DNA of 64,000 nucleotides from contig CM062819.1 in assembly GCA_031772625.1 (NCBI GenBank), positions 1,234,194,955 through 1,234,258,954 of the forward strand. Direction: 5' to 3'. How positions within the stretch are numbered: the first letter of the stretch is position 1; each line of letters starts with the position of its first letter. Shown piece after piece: positions 48,001 through 60,573 of the stretch. The DNA comes from Pinus tabuliformis (taxonomy: Eukaryota; Streptophyta; Pinopsida; Pinales; Pinaceae). The notes under the pieces were generated by a model, which worked only from the letters and a program-made list of their open reading frames with translations, did no database searches and was not told the origin of the DNA. A program made the position numbers and the translations under genes.

Positions 48001-48786
48001 ACTTTCTATATTTGTTTAAATTATGTTGTTGGATCAAACACCAAAGTGGAGGTGCCTATAGTATGAAGCCTTTTATATGACATTGCCTCATTGAATTTAT
48101 CCTCTCTCCATGTCTTTAGGGACTCTAAGTATGTGGTGGACTGGTTGTATGGACGGGGTCATCTAAATGTCCTCTCCCAAAAATACTAGAAGCACCAAAT
48201 CTTCTATCTAAAGGGTCGATTCCAAAATATAATCTTCCAACATATTTCGAGCGAGTGGAATTGCCAGGAATATATGTTATCCAAAAAACCTTTACAATTG
48301 GATGGAGGATACATATTTTTGGAAGTGAGAAGAGGCTTACAACTTCTGGGAAGGAATCGGTTGCATTTTCCTATGGACATGCAATTGGCTCATATCAGAC
48401 ACTTCTCTTGAAGACATTCTTTCTCGGAACTAACTGTTAGCTCTTGGTAAGACCTTTATTGACTATTTATGCTTCATATGTAGGAGAATGATCTAATCTT
48501 AAAACTTTCTGCTACTTGTCTCTTTAGTTTTGTTTATTTAATGCAGCGAAGTAGGGCTAGTAACTGTTTTGTAGGGATCCCAACAAGTAGGACGTTGGGT
48601 TTTAAAGTGTTTATTTTGTTGATTCTATGTGTTTTAGAGGTTCAAAAGGTATTTCTTGGCGTAGGTTAGCCTTTTTGTTCCTTTTTTTGTCAGTGTTCCT
48701 GCTGAACAATGAGCTCTCTATGTAAAAGCTTTGTATATGGACTCATTTTTAATGAAAGGTTGATTTTCTGTTATGGAAAAAAAGAA

Positions 48787-49300
48787 GTAGATTTCATATC
48801 GTTGACACCATTTAAAGTGGAGTAGGCATTCTTATAATCTTATATAACAAGTATTTCCATTCATATTATCACATTTATAACCTTCTATAAATATATAGGT
48901 CCATTTAATTTCACACACACACACACACACATATATATTCTTCTAAATCTATTACAACCACTAGGTTTTAGCACCATATACACTTTTAAATATCTTTCAA
49001 TTTCTATTTAAAGATTTGAAATATACTTGTGGATTCACAACACCAACAAAAAACTTTATAGGCATCATGTCACAATCATCTTGTGTCAAAATACTTTAAA
49101 CCACTCCCTTTTCCATCTCATTAGCTTAAAGAAAATTTAATAAAAAATAATTTATATTTTATATTATGTTGATGTCCATATACCAACCTCAAAAATACTA
49201 AGGCATATTCAATGAATTATCTAATGCAAAGGTGTATAAAATAAATATGTGTTTATGTGAGTGTATTTGTCAATAGATATTTGTGTTGAAATAATCTTTT
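48787..49300. other. Continuation of AT-rich block copy 2 and spacer
   Basis: 48,787-48,905 matches 34,490-34,610 (ATATAACAAGTATTTCCATTC, TATAAATATATAG), proving that the block was contiguous before the LINE insertion. A (CA)n(TA)n run lies at 48,912-48,938. No gene in the rest. Confidence 0.65.
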
Positions 49301-50870
49301 ATGTCCTTGATGGGGGTTTTATGAGTGGAGGGGAGGGGTATGGGACTTTGTGCCCACCACCCTCATTGTTTTAATGGCGCATTGATGGAAAGTGTATGCA
49401 CTTGGCATTTCACATGCAGGATCATTCAACCCTCCAGTTGTCCTTGAGATTATGAAAGGATGGGAAATGAGGTGAAAGGAATTTGTGTTAGATGGGGTCA
49501 GGAAGCCACAAGCCCCTTGTCGCTCTGTTGCAGTAGCTTGTTGTGGGAAATGGTGGTGATTCTCTGGTTAGGAGGGTGAGTCCCTGGATTTTGTGGCATT
49601 GTGTTTTGATAGACCCTGTTGGGGGTGAGTTTCTACCTCAGAAGGAAGGCCTGAAGTCTCGTGCATCCAAAATTTGGTCGTCCAGAGAGAGTTTCTTGGC
49701 TCAGTCATCTCCAAAAAAATAGTTGGTGGCCCTCTGTGGAAATTTCTTATTTGCTTCTAGAAGTGGTAAGCCTTATTCAAACCTTTTGGTCTTGTCTTGT
49801 TTAATTTTGTTTTTCTTGTGTAGTCCTTGTGAAAAAATAAGAGTTTGGGGTTTACTTTCTCAGTTGTTGAATTCGCTTTGTGTTTTGAGAATTGAGTTCT
49901 TCAAAAGGTTTGTCTCTATGGTTGAGTCTGGGTGGCAGAGTCTAAGCCCTCTTGGTAAAGTTGGTGGTGGGGTTTCCAGTCTTAAGGGGGTGTGGGTGCC
50001 TCTAGTTACAAAATGTGCCTTGTGTTGTGGCTGGAGTCTGGTTATTGCTCGTCAGGGTTTTGAACTCTTGAGTGTCAAGATCCTTATGGTTTCTCTAGTG
50101 TGTCCAATGATAAAGGGTATTGAATATTTGGTGAATAAGGAGCTATCCATCTCCTTGCTTGGTGCGTCTGTGTCGGAGGTCAGTTCTTATGGCTGGTGTT
50201 TTTGCGATGATTTTCTCTAATGGTTTTGAGGTCTTGATAATGTCGAGTCGAGTTAGTGGCATTGTCCCTTTACACGTAGAAGCATTCCTTTCAAGGAATT
50301 AGAATAACCCTCTTGTGTATCCACGATGTCGCCCACACAGAGAGGAAGAAGTAGGAGAAGAGGAGGTAGAGCCTAACCAGGCCAACGTGGTTCCAAGTTG
50401 TTTTCTCACGACTTTGTGGCATCCTATTTTAATGTTATCCCTCCAGAGACACAACAAGAGATTCATGAGATGGATATTAAAGTTGGAGAAGAGAGATCGT
50501 CTCTCTTGAACTTAGAATTGGTAGATAACATTTCAAGATGGGTTCCAACCCCTAGAAATACTAAGGTAAGGCACAATCAATACCTAAATTCAATGGCGCT
50601 CCATTGGTAGATGAAAACATTGTTGGGGTTGGTGTTAAGAGATAAGCAAGGGGAGAAATATAATATTTTCACCTCTATTGAAGACGTGAAAATAATGTTG
50701 AGAAACCTGAGGTTCTGTGTGGACAATATAGTAACCCACTTGATGCATGTAAAAAGCCACATTCCATGTGATTATAAAGGAGGCGAACAATTGGATCCCC
50801 TAGGTTCCAGTGCTCAAGCTTCGACCAACATATATTCTTTAGAGAATAACTAGCATGGGTAAAAGGTGGT
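49300..50870 (+). mobile_element. Probable retroelement leader and gag start, relative of 26.8-28.6 kb
   Basis: G/T-rich sequence with GAAGGAAGGCCTGAAG and GCATCCAAAATTTGGTCG near 49,640-49,680 parallels 27,605-27,655. An ATG at 50,325 begins an Arg/Gly-rich start (MSPTQRGRSRRRGGRA), then HDFVASYFNVIPPETQQEI and VDNISRWVPTPRNTK, a plausible gag region, up to about 50,850. No RT or integrase. It is broken, with a few breaks. A long open frame at 49,723-50,220 has no domain and is probably untranslated leader or LTR sequence. Confidence 0.38.
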
Positions 50871-53030
50871 GGGTTATCTCTGGGTCTTCCTTGTTGGGTG
50901 AAATGAGTTTTGTGGCAATCTTCTTGGTTACGGATTACAATGACTTAATGTGTTCGTGGCCATGGGTTTCAGAGTTTTGGTTTTAGTACCAAGTCCCAAT
51001 TGTGGAGGTTGTTCTATGTCTCCAAGGCAATGAATTGATAAAGTTTTACTGCTGGAGTGAGGCTTTGGGTGAAGGAAAGGCATTGTTTTTGCTAGATTTC
51101 AATTCTCATATCATGTGGAATGTTGGTCCTACTAATGTGATGTCTGAACCAAATATATACACTCCTTTTGTGTTGGAAATGCTAGGCCCGGATCCTTGAC
51201 TATCTGTGTTGCTTTTGATATTTTCTTTTTAAATTGTCAATTTAAAATTTGTTATCTATGTCCAGGGTGGGTTAGAGGGTTTTATGTCTGGACTCGATTT
51301 TTAGGGACAATTGTTATGTCGCGACAATGGTTGAGGTGCTTTTCCTTCCTCTGGTTGCCAAGAAAAACACAATGTACTCTGATATCCGGAAGTAATAGAA
51401 GCATTCTAATTTACAAAAATAAGATAAAAATAAAAATTAATATTTTATGAATTATATGTAACACATTCCAATTAATATAAAACATAATCAGTGATTTTTT
51501 TAATAAGTCTCTTGTAACTATAAGTAAATAAATGTAATACATTTGTTATTTGTACATTGCAGTATTAAGAAAATTTTGTACTACATATGTTTTAAAAAAT
51601 AACAACATAATTACATATAATTCATACATTTTATTTTCAATAACTAATTTTTAAAGCAATTATAACATTTATCATTATTAAATAAAGTTATGTTAATATA
51701 GTAATATTGACACACTATATATATTTTTCACATATAATAAGTATGCTTTCCTTTTTATAATGTAAGGCCTTCTACATTACTATTAAGAAAATATACATAA
51801 CAAAAAAAATTTGGCTATTGGTCTGCCACTTGGGAAACTATACCAGTAGCATAAGCTCAAAATTTTCATATTAAAAGTATTATGGATAACCTTATTGTAT
51901 TTCAAACTGAAATTAAAAGTATGAAATATTAGAGAACATAACTGATAAACATAAACATAACAACTTCTTGAGTTGTATTTATCTTCAAATAATTGGGTCA
52001 CTTGATCATACTCTAAGAGGAGAATCCACCTAGAGAGGTGGTTTTTATTCACTATCATTGTCAGAATAAAAAATAAAATTATTCACTAATGCCTTTGCAA
52101 GCCTTGCGACTTTCTTGTTAAGATTTTCAACGCTCTCCACAATTTCAATCGTGAAGACTATCATCTCTTACTGTGTATCATCTATGTCAATAAGAACTCT
52201 ACCCATCAGAGTTTTTTTGCTAGTATAGTTTTATCATCTGCATGTAGGATGAGGAACGAGCCTTGGTGGAGCTTCCTACATTGAGGATCCAATATGTGGT
52301 TTCTCTTTCAACACACATATCGAGAATAAACCTTGTACCTTGTCATACCTGGTCTTCCACTTGTGAAATAACTCTTTGTACTACTTCAAGAATAATGTTT
52401 CTGTATCTATCCTCATTCACACAGGAAACTAATTATGCATAGGTTTGGTTAGTGGAGGAGGGGAGTTGGAGGTTGGGAAGGAACCCAGTCAACCTCTTCT
52501 CCCTCCATGATGGGAGGCTGAAAGGAGATGCCTAGCCATGACACCAAACCTACTATAAAAAATACCTTGGGGTAGGAGACATGGGTGGGGAAAGTAGAAT
52601 ACAAAAATACACAGACAAGGGTGGAAGTTAGGGTAGAAAGGGAGGGAGAAAAAAGGGAGGGACCACGAAAGAGAAACATAAATCTAGGAAAAAATTCGAG
52701 AGATAAACTAGGAAAGTGAGAATCCAAAAGGGGAGGCTAAGAGGATAAGTAGGCTACACACATGCTTAAAATACAACTCATAACCCCATGCAATAAATCC
52801 CAACCAAGATTAACAAGCCCAAAGAGGCACATAAAACCATATTGCCATGAAACCAAAATTATTGAGCAACATTGATATCATCACATCTACCATTGTGGAA
52901 AAGCTCAAAATGGAAATGAAAAAAATTGTGAACCTATGACTTCTTTTCTGCAGTTGCAATGCACCCGAAGTTGTGTGTTCTAGGTTGACCAACTTCTGGT
53001 TGAGGACGAATATTAGCCCTGCGTGCAAAG
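50871..53030. other. Unassigned spacer
   Basis: 51,420-51,790 is strongly AT-rich. On the minus strand around 52,100-52,400 short coding-like stretches (for example VFTIEIVESVENLNKKVARL) hint at a decayed gag or host fragment. 52,440-52,740 is purine-rich on the plus strand and gives a low-complexity minus-strand open frame. Nothing firm is called. Confidence 0.4.
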
Positions 53031-53958
53031 CGTAGAAATTCTCACTGTAGATCACCTGATTATGCAATGTACTAAAGCAAAATACTTAATCTACTTCTAC
53101 AATCAAACTTGCAGAATCTTAATCAATTTTGAGCAAGATCAAACAGAACACATATAATAGATGAAGAAGAAATCAGTCACACATGAACATAGAAGAATAC
53201 TCTGGGAAAGCCTCAGCTAAAAAACACGCTATCTGTATTATGATACAAGTGGAAATATCTCAGGATTACACAAAGCTTTAGCTCACAAGCTATCTAGCTC
53301 TTAGTACAATCCCTCATTGTTGCTCATAGACAGAATAGAAAACACATATGCCTTCCTTCAGTCCTCCAAGCCTCCTATTTCCTTGCGCAGTTTCTCTTGG
53401 GTCCTCCAGCTGCAACCTGTGTGATTTCTCACCTCACACACAACTCTGACCTATGAAATAACTATGCAATCCTGAAGGAGATGAATTCCTTCTGCATGCA
53501 AGAGATATCCTCAAAGGAATATTCCTGCAACTGATAGTACACTGTCCCATCCTCTGATATCAATTGGGTCTCTGACTAAACTGACATGCATGAGTTATTT
53601 ATGAGAGAATATTCAGTTATCTGAAGTACACTAGTTACATGCATGCATTCATTAACTAACTAAACTCACATTCAGTTCCACAAACTGTTGGAACTAATCT
53701 AATTGGACTTAACTTAGTTAACTGAGCTAAATAATTACAACTCAAAGTACAACTCATCCTGATCTCCTTAATTAAGGGATAACTTCCTCAATCAAAGGGA
53801 TAATTGTTGCATGTCTTCACATATACTTCATGTTTGATTTTCTCCAACTAATTAACTGAAGATGAATTAATTAATTATTTTTCAAACAGATGTTAAGATC
53901 AAATTCGAATTTTAATTCTCAATTTTAGTTCAGGGACTAACTAAAATTGGAATGTATC

Positions 53959-54141
53959 CCGAAATGCTATTTATAGCATTTCTATTTTATCATTCCTTGT
54001 TGCTATTTCCAACACTAGTACCTGAAATGCTATTTATAGCATTTCTATTTTATCATTCCTTTTTGCTATTTCCAACACTAGTACCTGAGATGCTATTTAT
54101 AGCATTTCTATTTTTAGCATTTCTTGTTGCTATTTTCAACA
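53959..54141. repeat. 63-bp repeats at the copia LTR start, with palindromic core
   Basis: Two full units and one shorter unit of CGAAATGCTATTTATAGC plus about 45 bp lie at the edge of the LTR, and related units lie at 63,362-63,481 in the split copy. Each unit has the inverted repeat AAATGCTAT-TT-ATAGCATTT. Open frames through it are artefacts. Confidence 0.8.
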
Positions 54142-54798
54142 CTCCTTCTCAACAAGAAAGGCATTCAACTCGAACCCGATCTTGAACCTTTGGAATGTTC
54201 TGCATGCAACACTTTTCCCTAATGTTGCTGCTCCAGCAACTCTAGAAACAAAAAATTATCCAACCTGAATCAGAATGATGCCTCTGTCATCAAAGTCTTT
54301 GATTACTATTGCCTCTGTTGACTGAAAAATCTGCACCTCTGTGCTCTTTAGTATCTGACTGCTCTAGCCTTTGTCACTTTGATCTCTGACTACATTAATC
54401 ACACTGATTCCTCCTGCTGCATCCATGTTGCTGCTGGTTCTATCTCCCAGCACTGCATCCACACTACACCTCCTCTCATCATGTTGCATCATGCTGCCCA
54501 ATGCTGCACTACAACTCATTTACTGAGAAGTAAGTAACTGATCTCCCAACTGACCTCCCAACTGACCTCCCTATTGGGCTAGAAACACCCTCTGATGCTG
54601 AAGCTCCCTCTGCGTCTCCATTCGCATCTGTCTCTATCCACTCAGCCAGTGCTGCTACTCCTCGTCGGGGCTCCCGTAGCAAGGTCTAATCAAAGAAGCT
54701 GGGTACCTCAAGAATTCTACCCTTATTTCAACCTTCTTGGGACTATCACTCCACATTGCCCCACCTCCCACCTAGAGGTATGGATGCATGTGATCCCT
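54142..54798 (-). other. 3' internal region of the minus-strand copia element
   Basis: It starts with the purine tract TTGAGAAGGAG (minus strand) next to the 3' LTR. The remainder has no recognised pol domain. A plus-strand open frame at 54,595-54,972 is antisense to the element and has no domain. Confidence 0.5.
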
Positions 54799-57234
54799 CT
54801 ACCCACTTGGCTCGCAATTTCCCCCTATTGGTGGTCTCTGCATGAGCGTATGCCTCCACTTGGTCTCCTCTCTGCTTCTCCAGTTGTGGTTGCTCCACAA
54901 CCTCCTGAAGCTGCTTCGCCAATTGTGGCTCCTCCACAATTGTGTAAGACTTCTTCTGGCGCTACATGTTGAGAGGTAATTACTCTCCCTCTCAACCACC
55001 AAGTCTCTAATAGTTGCCTTGCTCCACAAGGCTTTGCATGCATCTTGAACATCAAGAGCATACAGGTTCTTGACTTGTGAACCAATCTGCTTCGCCTGTC
55101 TTGTGGTGATGTATCTAAGGAAAACCTTTCCCTTATTGAAGACTACATCATAGCCTTTGTCTTCCAGCATCGCCATCGATACCAAGTTCTTCTTCAGTCC
55201 TGGCACATACTACACATCTGTCTAGGTAATGCGAGCTCCATGCTCCCTCTGAAAAGAAACTGTGCCCACACCTAAAACACTATACTTTTCATCATTACCC
55301 ATCTCTATGAGTATCTTGAGGTCTTTCTCCTCTAAGGTACTGAATAGACTCTTATCGCCGGTCATGTGGAATGAGGCTCCACTATCAAGAAACCAACCAC
55401 AACCCATCATCGATGAAACCATGCATGCGATGAGGGTAAAATCCAATTCGAACTGAGAGGCCAATGCCTCACCTTCAGATCCTTCCTTGGATCCCTTCTT
55501 GGATTTCTTCAATGGACAATTAGTTGAATAATGGCCCACCTCATGACAATTAAAGCATCGCACTTTAGATTTGTCAATCTTCTTCCCACCATGAGAAGAA
55601 CTTGATTTGGGATGAGAATCCTTCTCCTTCCCTTTCTTTGCCTTACTCGCTAAGGCACAATTTTCTTCATCCTCCTTGGATGAAGAACCATCTTTGGTGC
55701 TTCTCCTGATCTCCTCCTGCATCAGATCTGACCACAGTCGTTCTCAATCTGGCAGTTTCTCTCTTCTGTTCATTAAGTCCTGGTAACTATGCTAGCTCTT
55801 AGGAAGACTGAGGAGAGAAAGACTTACCATATCATCATCGACTGTCATGATTCCTACACTTCCAAGCTCATCTTTGCAGGTGGTTAGCTTGTTCAGATAT
55901 GTAGAGATTGTGTCGCCCTTTTCACACTTGATTTTCCGAAGCTTTTCCTTCAGCGCCAGCTTCCTCTGGTCACTGCTGTTCTGATATAGATCCTTCAATG
56001 TCTTCCACATTGAAAACAAAGTATCCTTCCCATGGAGACTTGAGACAATATGGTCTCGAACTCCCTCCAGAAGAATCCTCCTCTCTCTCGCCACACATTT
56101 CTTCCATTCCGCCAATTCTTGGGCATTAGCTGCTGCTGGCTTGGGGACTTCTTGATCAATGAAGTCCTTCAAACCGTTGTCCTCTAATATCGCTTCCATG
56201 AGATCCTTCCAGTCTATGTAATTCGAGCTGCCATCCAGGGCATACTCGAGTCTCAAGCCATTGAACACCATTGGTGAACTTCGAGATGTGATAAGAATTT
56301 CGTTCTGTACCTACAATCAAGAACTTCAAAACTTCGAACTTCTCCCTTCTTTGTATACTGTTCTCCGCTTTGATCACCTTTGCTCTGATACCATGTAGAA
56401 ATTCTTACTGTAGATCCCCTGATTATGCAATGTACTGAAGAAAAATACTTAATCTACTTCTACAATCAAACTTGCCGAAGCTTAATAGATTTTGAGCAAG
56501 ATCAAACAGAACACATATAACAGATGAAGAAGAAATCAATCACACATGAACACAGAAGAATACTTTGGGGAAAGCCTCAACCTAAAACCCCGCTATCTAT
56601 ATTATCATATAAGTGGAAATATCTCAGGATTACACAAAGCTTTAGCTCTCAAGCTATCCAGCTCTCAATACAATCCCTCACTGATGCTCATAGATAGAAT
56701 AGACAACACATATGCCTTCCTTCAGTCCTCCAAGCCTCCTATTTCCTTGCGCAGTTTCTCCTGGGTCCTCCAGCTGCAACTTGTGTGATTTCTCGCCTCA
56801 CACACAGCTCTGACCTCTGAAATAACTGCGCAATCCTGAAGGAGATGAATTCCTTCTACATGCAAGAGATATCCTCAAAGGAATATTCCTGCAACTGATA
56901 GTACACTGTCCCATCCTTTGATCTCAACTGGGTCTCTGACTGAACCGGCATGCATGAGTTATTTATGAAAGAATATTCAGTTATCTAAAGTACACTAGTT
57001 ACATGCATGCATGCATTAACTAGCTGAACTCACAATCAGTTCCACAAATTGTTGGAACTAATCTAACTAGACTTAACTCAGTTAACTGAGCTAACTAATT
57101 ACAACTCAAAGTACAACTCATCCTGATCTCTTTAATTAAGGGATAACTTCCTCAATCAAAGGGATAATTGTTGCATGTCTTCACATAGACTTCATGTTTG
57201 ATTTTCTGCAACTAATTAACTCAAGATGAATTAA

Positions 57235-57855
57235 TGATCTAGGTGGATGTTGGTGGCCACCCACCTATCCCACTTGGACCCCCACAACTGTCTCTTTCAG
57301 TTTTTCAGTTTCCGTAATTATAGCACAATTTACTATTTTTAGCAATTTTTTCAGGTCCTGAACTTCCGGAGCCGTTTTGAGGCCCTAAATGACGTTTTTT
57401 GGGAAAACCAGGAGCAACATGGGTCGTTGACCGATGTTGCTCTTCCCAAAGTTATAGTCCTCAGATAGATCTTTCTAACGAGCTATTGTACATGTCAAAT
57501 GGGGATCATATGCCAAAGTTACGACCCCGGGAAGTTGATGTACCAATTTACCCAAATGAGGCCCACAGTTTAGCGTTTCATCTTCTAGGGTTAGGTTTTT
57601 GGATGTTAAGGGTTTTCTATTGTTTCTCAACAATAAATAGGCCTTCGAGCCTCATTTTAACACAGTTTAGAGGCATGTAGACGCCACATCTCTTCTCAGA
57701 GATAAGCTACCATCACCCTAGCTGGTTTATCTCCATTTCTGTCTGTAAGCATATTTCAGTATTTTACAGTAATGAAATGAAGTATTATTTCCACTGCATC
57801 TTGATATTTATGGTTATATCTATAATTTGTTATGTTCCTGTTTAAATCTGGATCA
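57235..57855 (+). repeat. Gypsy LTR A
   Basis: 621 bp, TGATCTAGGTGG ... TTTAAATCTGGATCA, with AATAAATAGGCC as TATA-like/transcript-start region near 57,642. Preceded by ATTAA and followed by the primer site. Confidence 0.92.
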
Positions 57856-57896
57856 GTGGTATCAGAGCAGTTTTCTTTTTCTCTGTTTTTCTTTGC

Positions 57897-59200
57897 ATGT
57901 CCCCAACGAGGTCGGGATATAAGGAGTTAGGGCTTGAACTGGTCGAACCTTTGCAAGACCAACCTCACAAATCCCGACAGCCTCCCATGGCGGATGAAAA
58001 GAAAGACGAGGGGGCAGGAGATCCTATCAAAATCTTGCTCGAAGAAGCCCTCAAGTGGCAAAGGAATGCGATAATGGACAGCTTTGCCCAGATCCTACAG
58101 CGGCTACCTAGAGGCAACGCATCGGCTTGCAACAGCTACCTTGGAAATGCCACACCATTTAAGGTACAAGTTAATTTTGAAATACCCATATTCGAGGGTC
58201 AAATAGACATAGATGTCGTAGATAAATGGTTAAATCTGCTAGATGGGTATTTCTCTGTTCATGATTTTTCCAGTCGGGAAAAGATTATTTTCGCTCTTCT
58301 CAAAGCAACCCCCCATGTCAAGGACTGGTGGCAAACCTACAGCGAGCAAAAGGATGAAAGTACGGGCTCACTATTTTCAGCCACACCCACTTGGAATTCA
58401 TTCCGGGATACCATTAAGGAGCAGTATTACCCTGTCAAAAGCTATGAGGACAAATACATAAAGTGGACCACGCTACGGCAGGGAAGGGACCAAGATGTGC
58501 TGGAGTTCACCAACATTTTTCATACCCTTCGCACACAGTTGGGTATCAAAGATTCTGAGCTGCATATGGTACTCAAATATCGTGGCTTCCTACACAGGTA
58601 CATCCAGGAAGAAATGGAGTTCCTGAACATCTCCTTGCTCAGCACAGTGTACCGATACACTGTCAAAATCGAGCAGAAGTTGAAACAAAAGAAGCAAGAC
58701 TTTGGATCTGCAAATCCGAAGACTAAAGGACAAATCCAAGGCTGGGTGACCCAAGACAACCCGTCAAAGCCGCAAGAAAAGAACAACACCATGAAGTCGA
58801 AGAAGGACACGGGAAAGTGGTGTGAGTTCCACAACAGTCCCACTCATAACACAAGTGAGTGTCGGACCAACCAGTCGCTGATGGCCAAGTTGAAGACTTC
58901 TGAATCAGATGCATGTTCCGACCTTGAGTCAGAACCCGACAAGGGGAATGACAAAGAGAAGCAGATCATTGATGCGAAGCCCAACGTCACTATTGCCACC
59001 GCCAAGATCCAGAAGAATGAGCCTGAAGATCAAAAGAATGAGCCTGAAGATCCAGAGGAGGGGGAGTGTCTTTTCTACTCACAGATGTGGGTGCAGGGTT
59101 CACTGCTGAAATTCATTGTCGACAGTGGCAGCCAAAAGTACCTCATTTCAGCAGAGGTCGTGAAGCAGTTGGGCCTACCAACTACACCACACCCGTAACC
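57897..59200 (+). mobile_element. Gypsy copy 1: gag and start of protease
   Basis: A continuous gag reading frame of over 400 codons starting MSPTRSGYKELGLELVEPLQ. It contains a Retrotrans_gag core (FKVQVNFEIPIFEGQIDID, KWLNLLDGYFSVHDFS, FRDTIKEQYYPVKSYEDKY, LRQGRDQDVLEFTNIFH), then a Lys-rich linker with CEFHNSPTHNTSEC in place of a classical knuckle, then the protease motif IVDSGSQKYLISAEVVKQLG near 59,115. Gag builds the particle; protease would process it. Confidence 0.88.
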
Positions 59201-59953
59201 ATACAGTATCGGGTGGCTTCACCAAGGATGAGATCTCCAAGTTCGCGAGCAGTGCCGCCTTCCCTACAACATCAAGCCCTTCACAGACGAGGTATTGTGT
59301 GATGTTGCACCTCTGGATGTTTGTGATGTACTATTTGGCCAACCATACTTGTGGAGGCGACATGCTATGTATGAGTCAAGACCCCACGATGTTATTATTA
59401 CTTTGGGTAATTCATTATACAGGATACCGGAGGTAGCCCCACCTACTGCCACCTCTTTGATCTTTGCTAAAAAATGCAGCAAGATCGTCTCCTAGACTAG
59501 GAAATTCATTTTCTGTCTGGTTCACTCCTAAAGTAAGGGGAAGATCGTCGCCACATCCATGACCCCCGCAAAGGGTTCCTCCATGCAGCAGAAACAGCAG
59601 AGGGATACTATCATGAAAGAACATAGGAACAATTTCTCCTCACCCACAGGGGTACCCCACAAGTTTCAGGTGGGCAACAAAGTCTGGTTGCATCTGCAGA
59701 AGGAATGCCTTACAAGAGTCCATCAGAAGCTCCGACCTTACACCATTACCAAGGCTGTGGGAAACAATGCTTTGGAGCACAACATTCCCCCATTCCTTCA
59801 CTTGCATGGAGTGTTCAATGTGGACCATCGTCGACCATGCTTTCCACCATTACTGGACACATCAGAGATTGTAGAACAGCTCACCAAGGACCAAGTTCAA
59901 TAGATGGAGAAACTCAACGCAATGGGGACCATTGCTTCCTAAGGGGGGAGGAA
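59201..59953 (+). mobile_element. Gypsy copy 1: protease remainder and integrase C-terminal-like part
   Basis: DVCDVLFGQPYLWRRHAMYE near 59,320 continues the protease domain. HKFQVGNKVWLHLQKE near 59,660 and FNVDHRRPCFPPLL near 59,815 correspond to the C-terminal DNA-binding end of gypsy integrase. TTGCTTCCTAAGGGGGGAGG ends the internal region. Confidence 0.75.
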
Positions 59954-60573
59954 TGATCTAGGTGGATGTTGGTGGCCACCCACCTATCCCACTTGGACCC
60001 CCACAAATGTCTCTTTCAGTTTTTCAGTTTCCGTAATTATAACACAATTTACTATTTTTAGCAGTTTTTTTTGGTCCTGAACTTCTAGAGCCGGTTTGAG
60101 GCCCTTAACGACTTTTTTTTGGAAAACTGGGAGCAACATTGATCATTGATTGATGTTGCTCTTCCAAAAGTTATAGTCCTTGGATAGATCTTTCTAACGA
60201 GCTATTGTACATGTCAAACGGAGAACAGATGCCAAAGTTACGACCCTGGGAAGTTGATGTACCAATTTACCCAAACGGGGCCCACAATTTGGCGTTTCAT
60301 CTTCTAGGGTTAGGTTTTTGGATGTTAAGGGTTTTCCATTGTTCTCAACAATAAATAGGCCTTCGAGCCTCATTGTAACACAGTTCAGAGGCATGTAGCC
60401 GCCACATATCTTCTCAGAGATAAGCTACCACCGCCCTAGCTGGTTTATTTCCATTTCTATTTGTAAGCATATTTCAGTATTTTACAGTAATGAAATGAAG
60501 TATTATTTCTGCTGCATCTCTATATTTATGGTTATCTCTATAATTTGTTGCATTCCTGTTTAAATCCAGATTA
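59954..60573 (+). repeat. Gypsy LTR B (shared)
   Basis: 620 bp. It serves as 3' LTR of copy 1 and 5' LTR of copy 2: a purine tract lies before it and a TGGTATCAGAGC primer site after it. Confidence 0.92.

Larger units (their letters stand above)
36352..48786 (+). mobile_element. 5'-truncated L1-type LINE carrying two later insertions
   Basis: Flanked by a 13-bp target duplication (GTAGATCTCATAT at 36,339-36,351 and GTAGATTTCATAT at 48,787-48,799) and ending in poly(A) at about 48,777-48,783. Without its passengers it is about 4.1 kb. ORF2 parts in order: endonuclease (LIDICTYPIGFIWRNGKSGSE to 36,468, VAKHLDIFLI near 37,925, SDHYLISLE near 38,010); linker with ERWRLKNKAIWIREGDQNTR near 45,310; RT from 45,684 (FHPISLCNLIYKVITKVLAS), region A with LIKTYDMVNW near 46,020, and the catalytic FIDD at 46,328-46,339; zf-RVT near 47,440-47,640; RNase H-like (IDFFDGACQSRVCGGDAF) near 47,930. 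It has several frame changes, and no ORF1 because it is truncated within the endonuclease. Confidence 0.88.

Noticed and set aside
49723-50220. 165-codon open frame
   Set aside because: No domain, Leu/Ser/Val-rich without pattern, and located where an LTR or leader is expected.
53952-54185. Open frame with three near-identical hydrophobic repeats
   Set aside because: It is the 63-bp repeat at the copia LTR edge, antisense to the element, with no start context or other coding sign.
54595-54972. 125-codon plus-strand open frame
   Set aside because: Antisense to the minus-strand copia internal region; composition mirrors its repetitive Gln/Glu linker.
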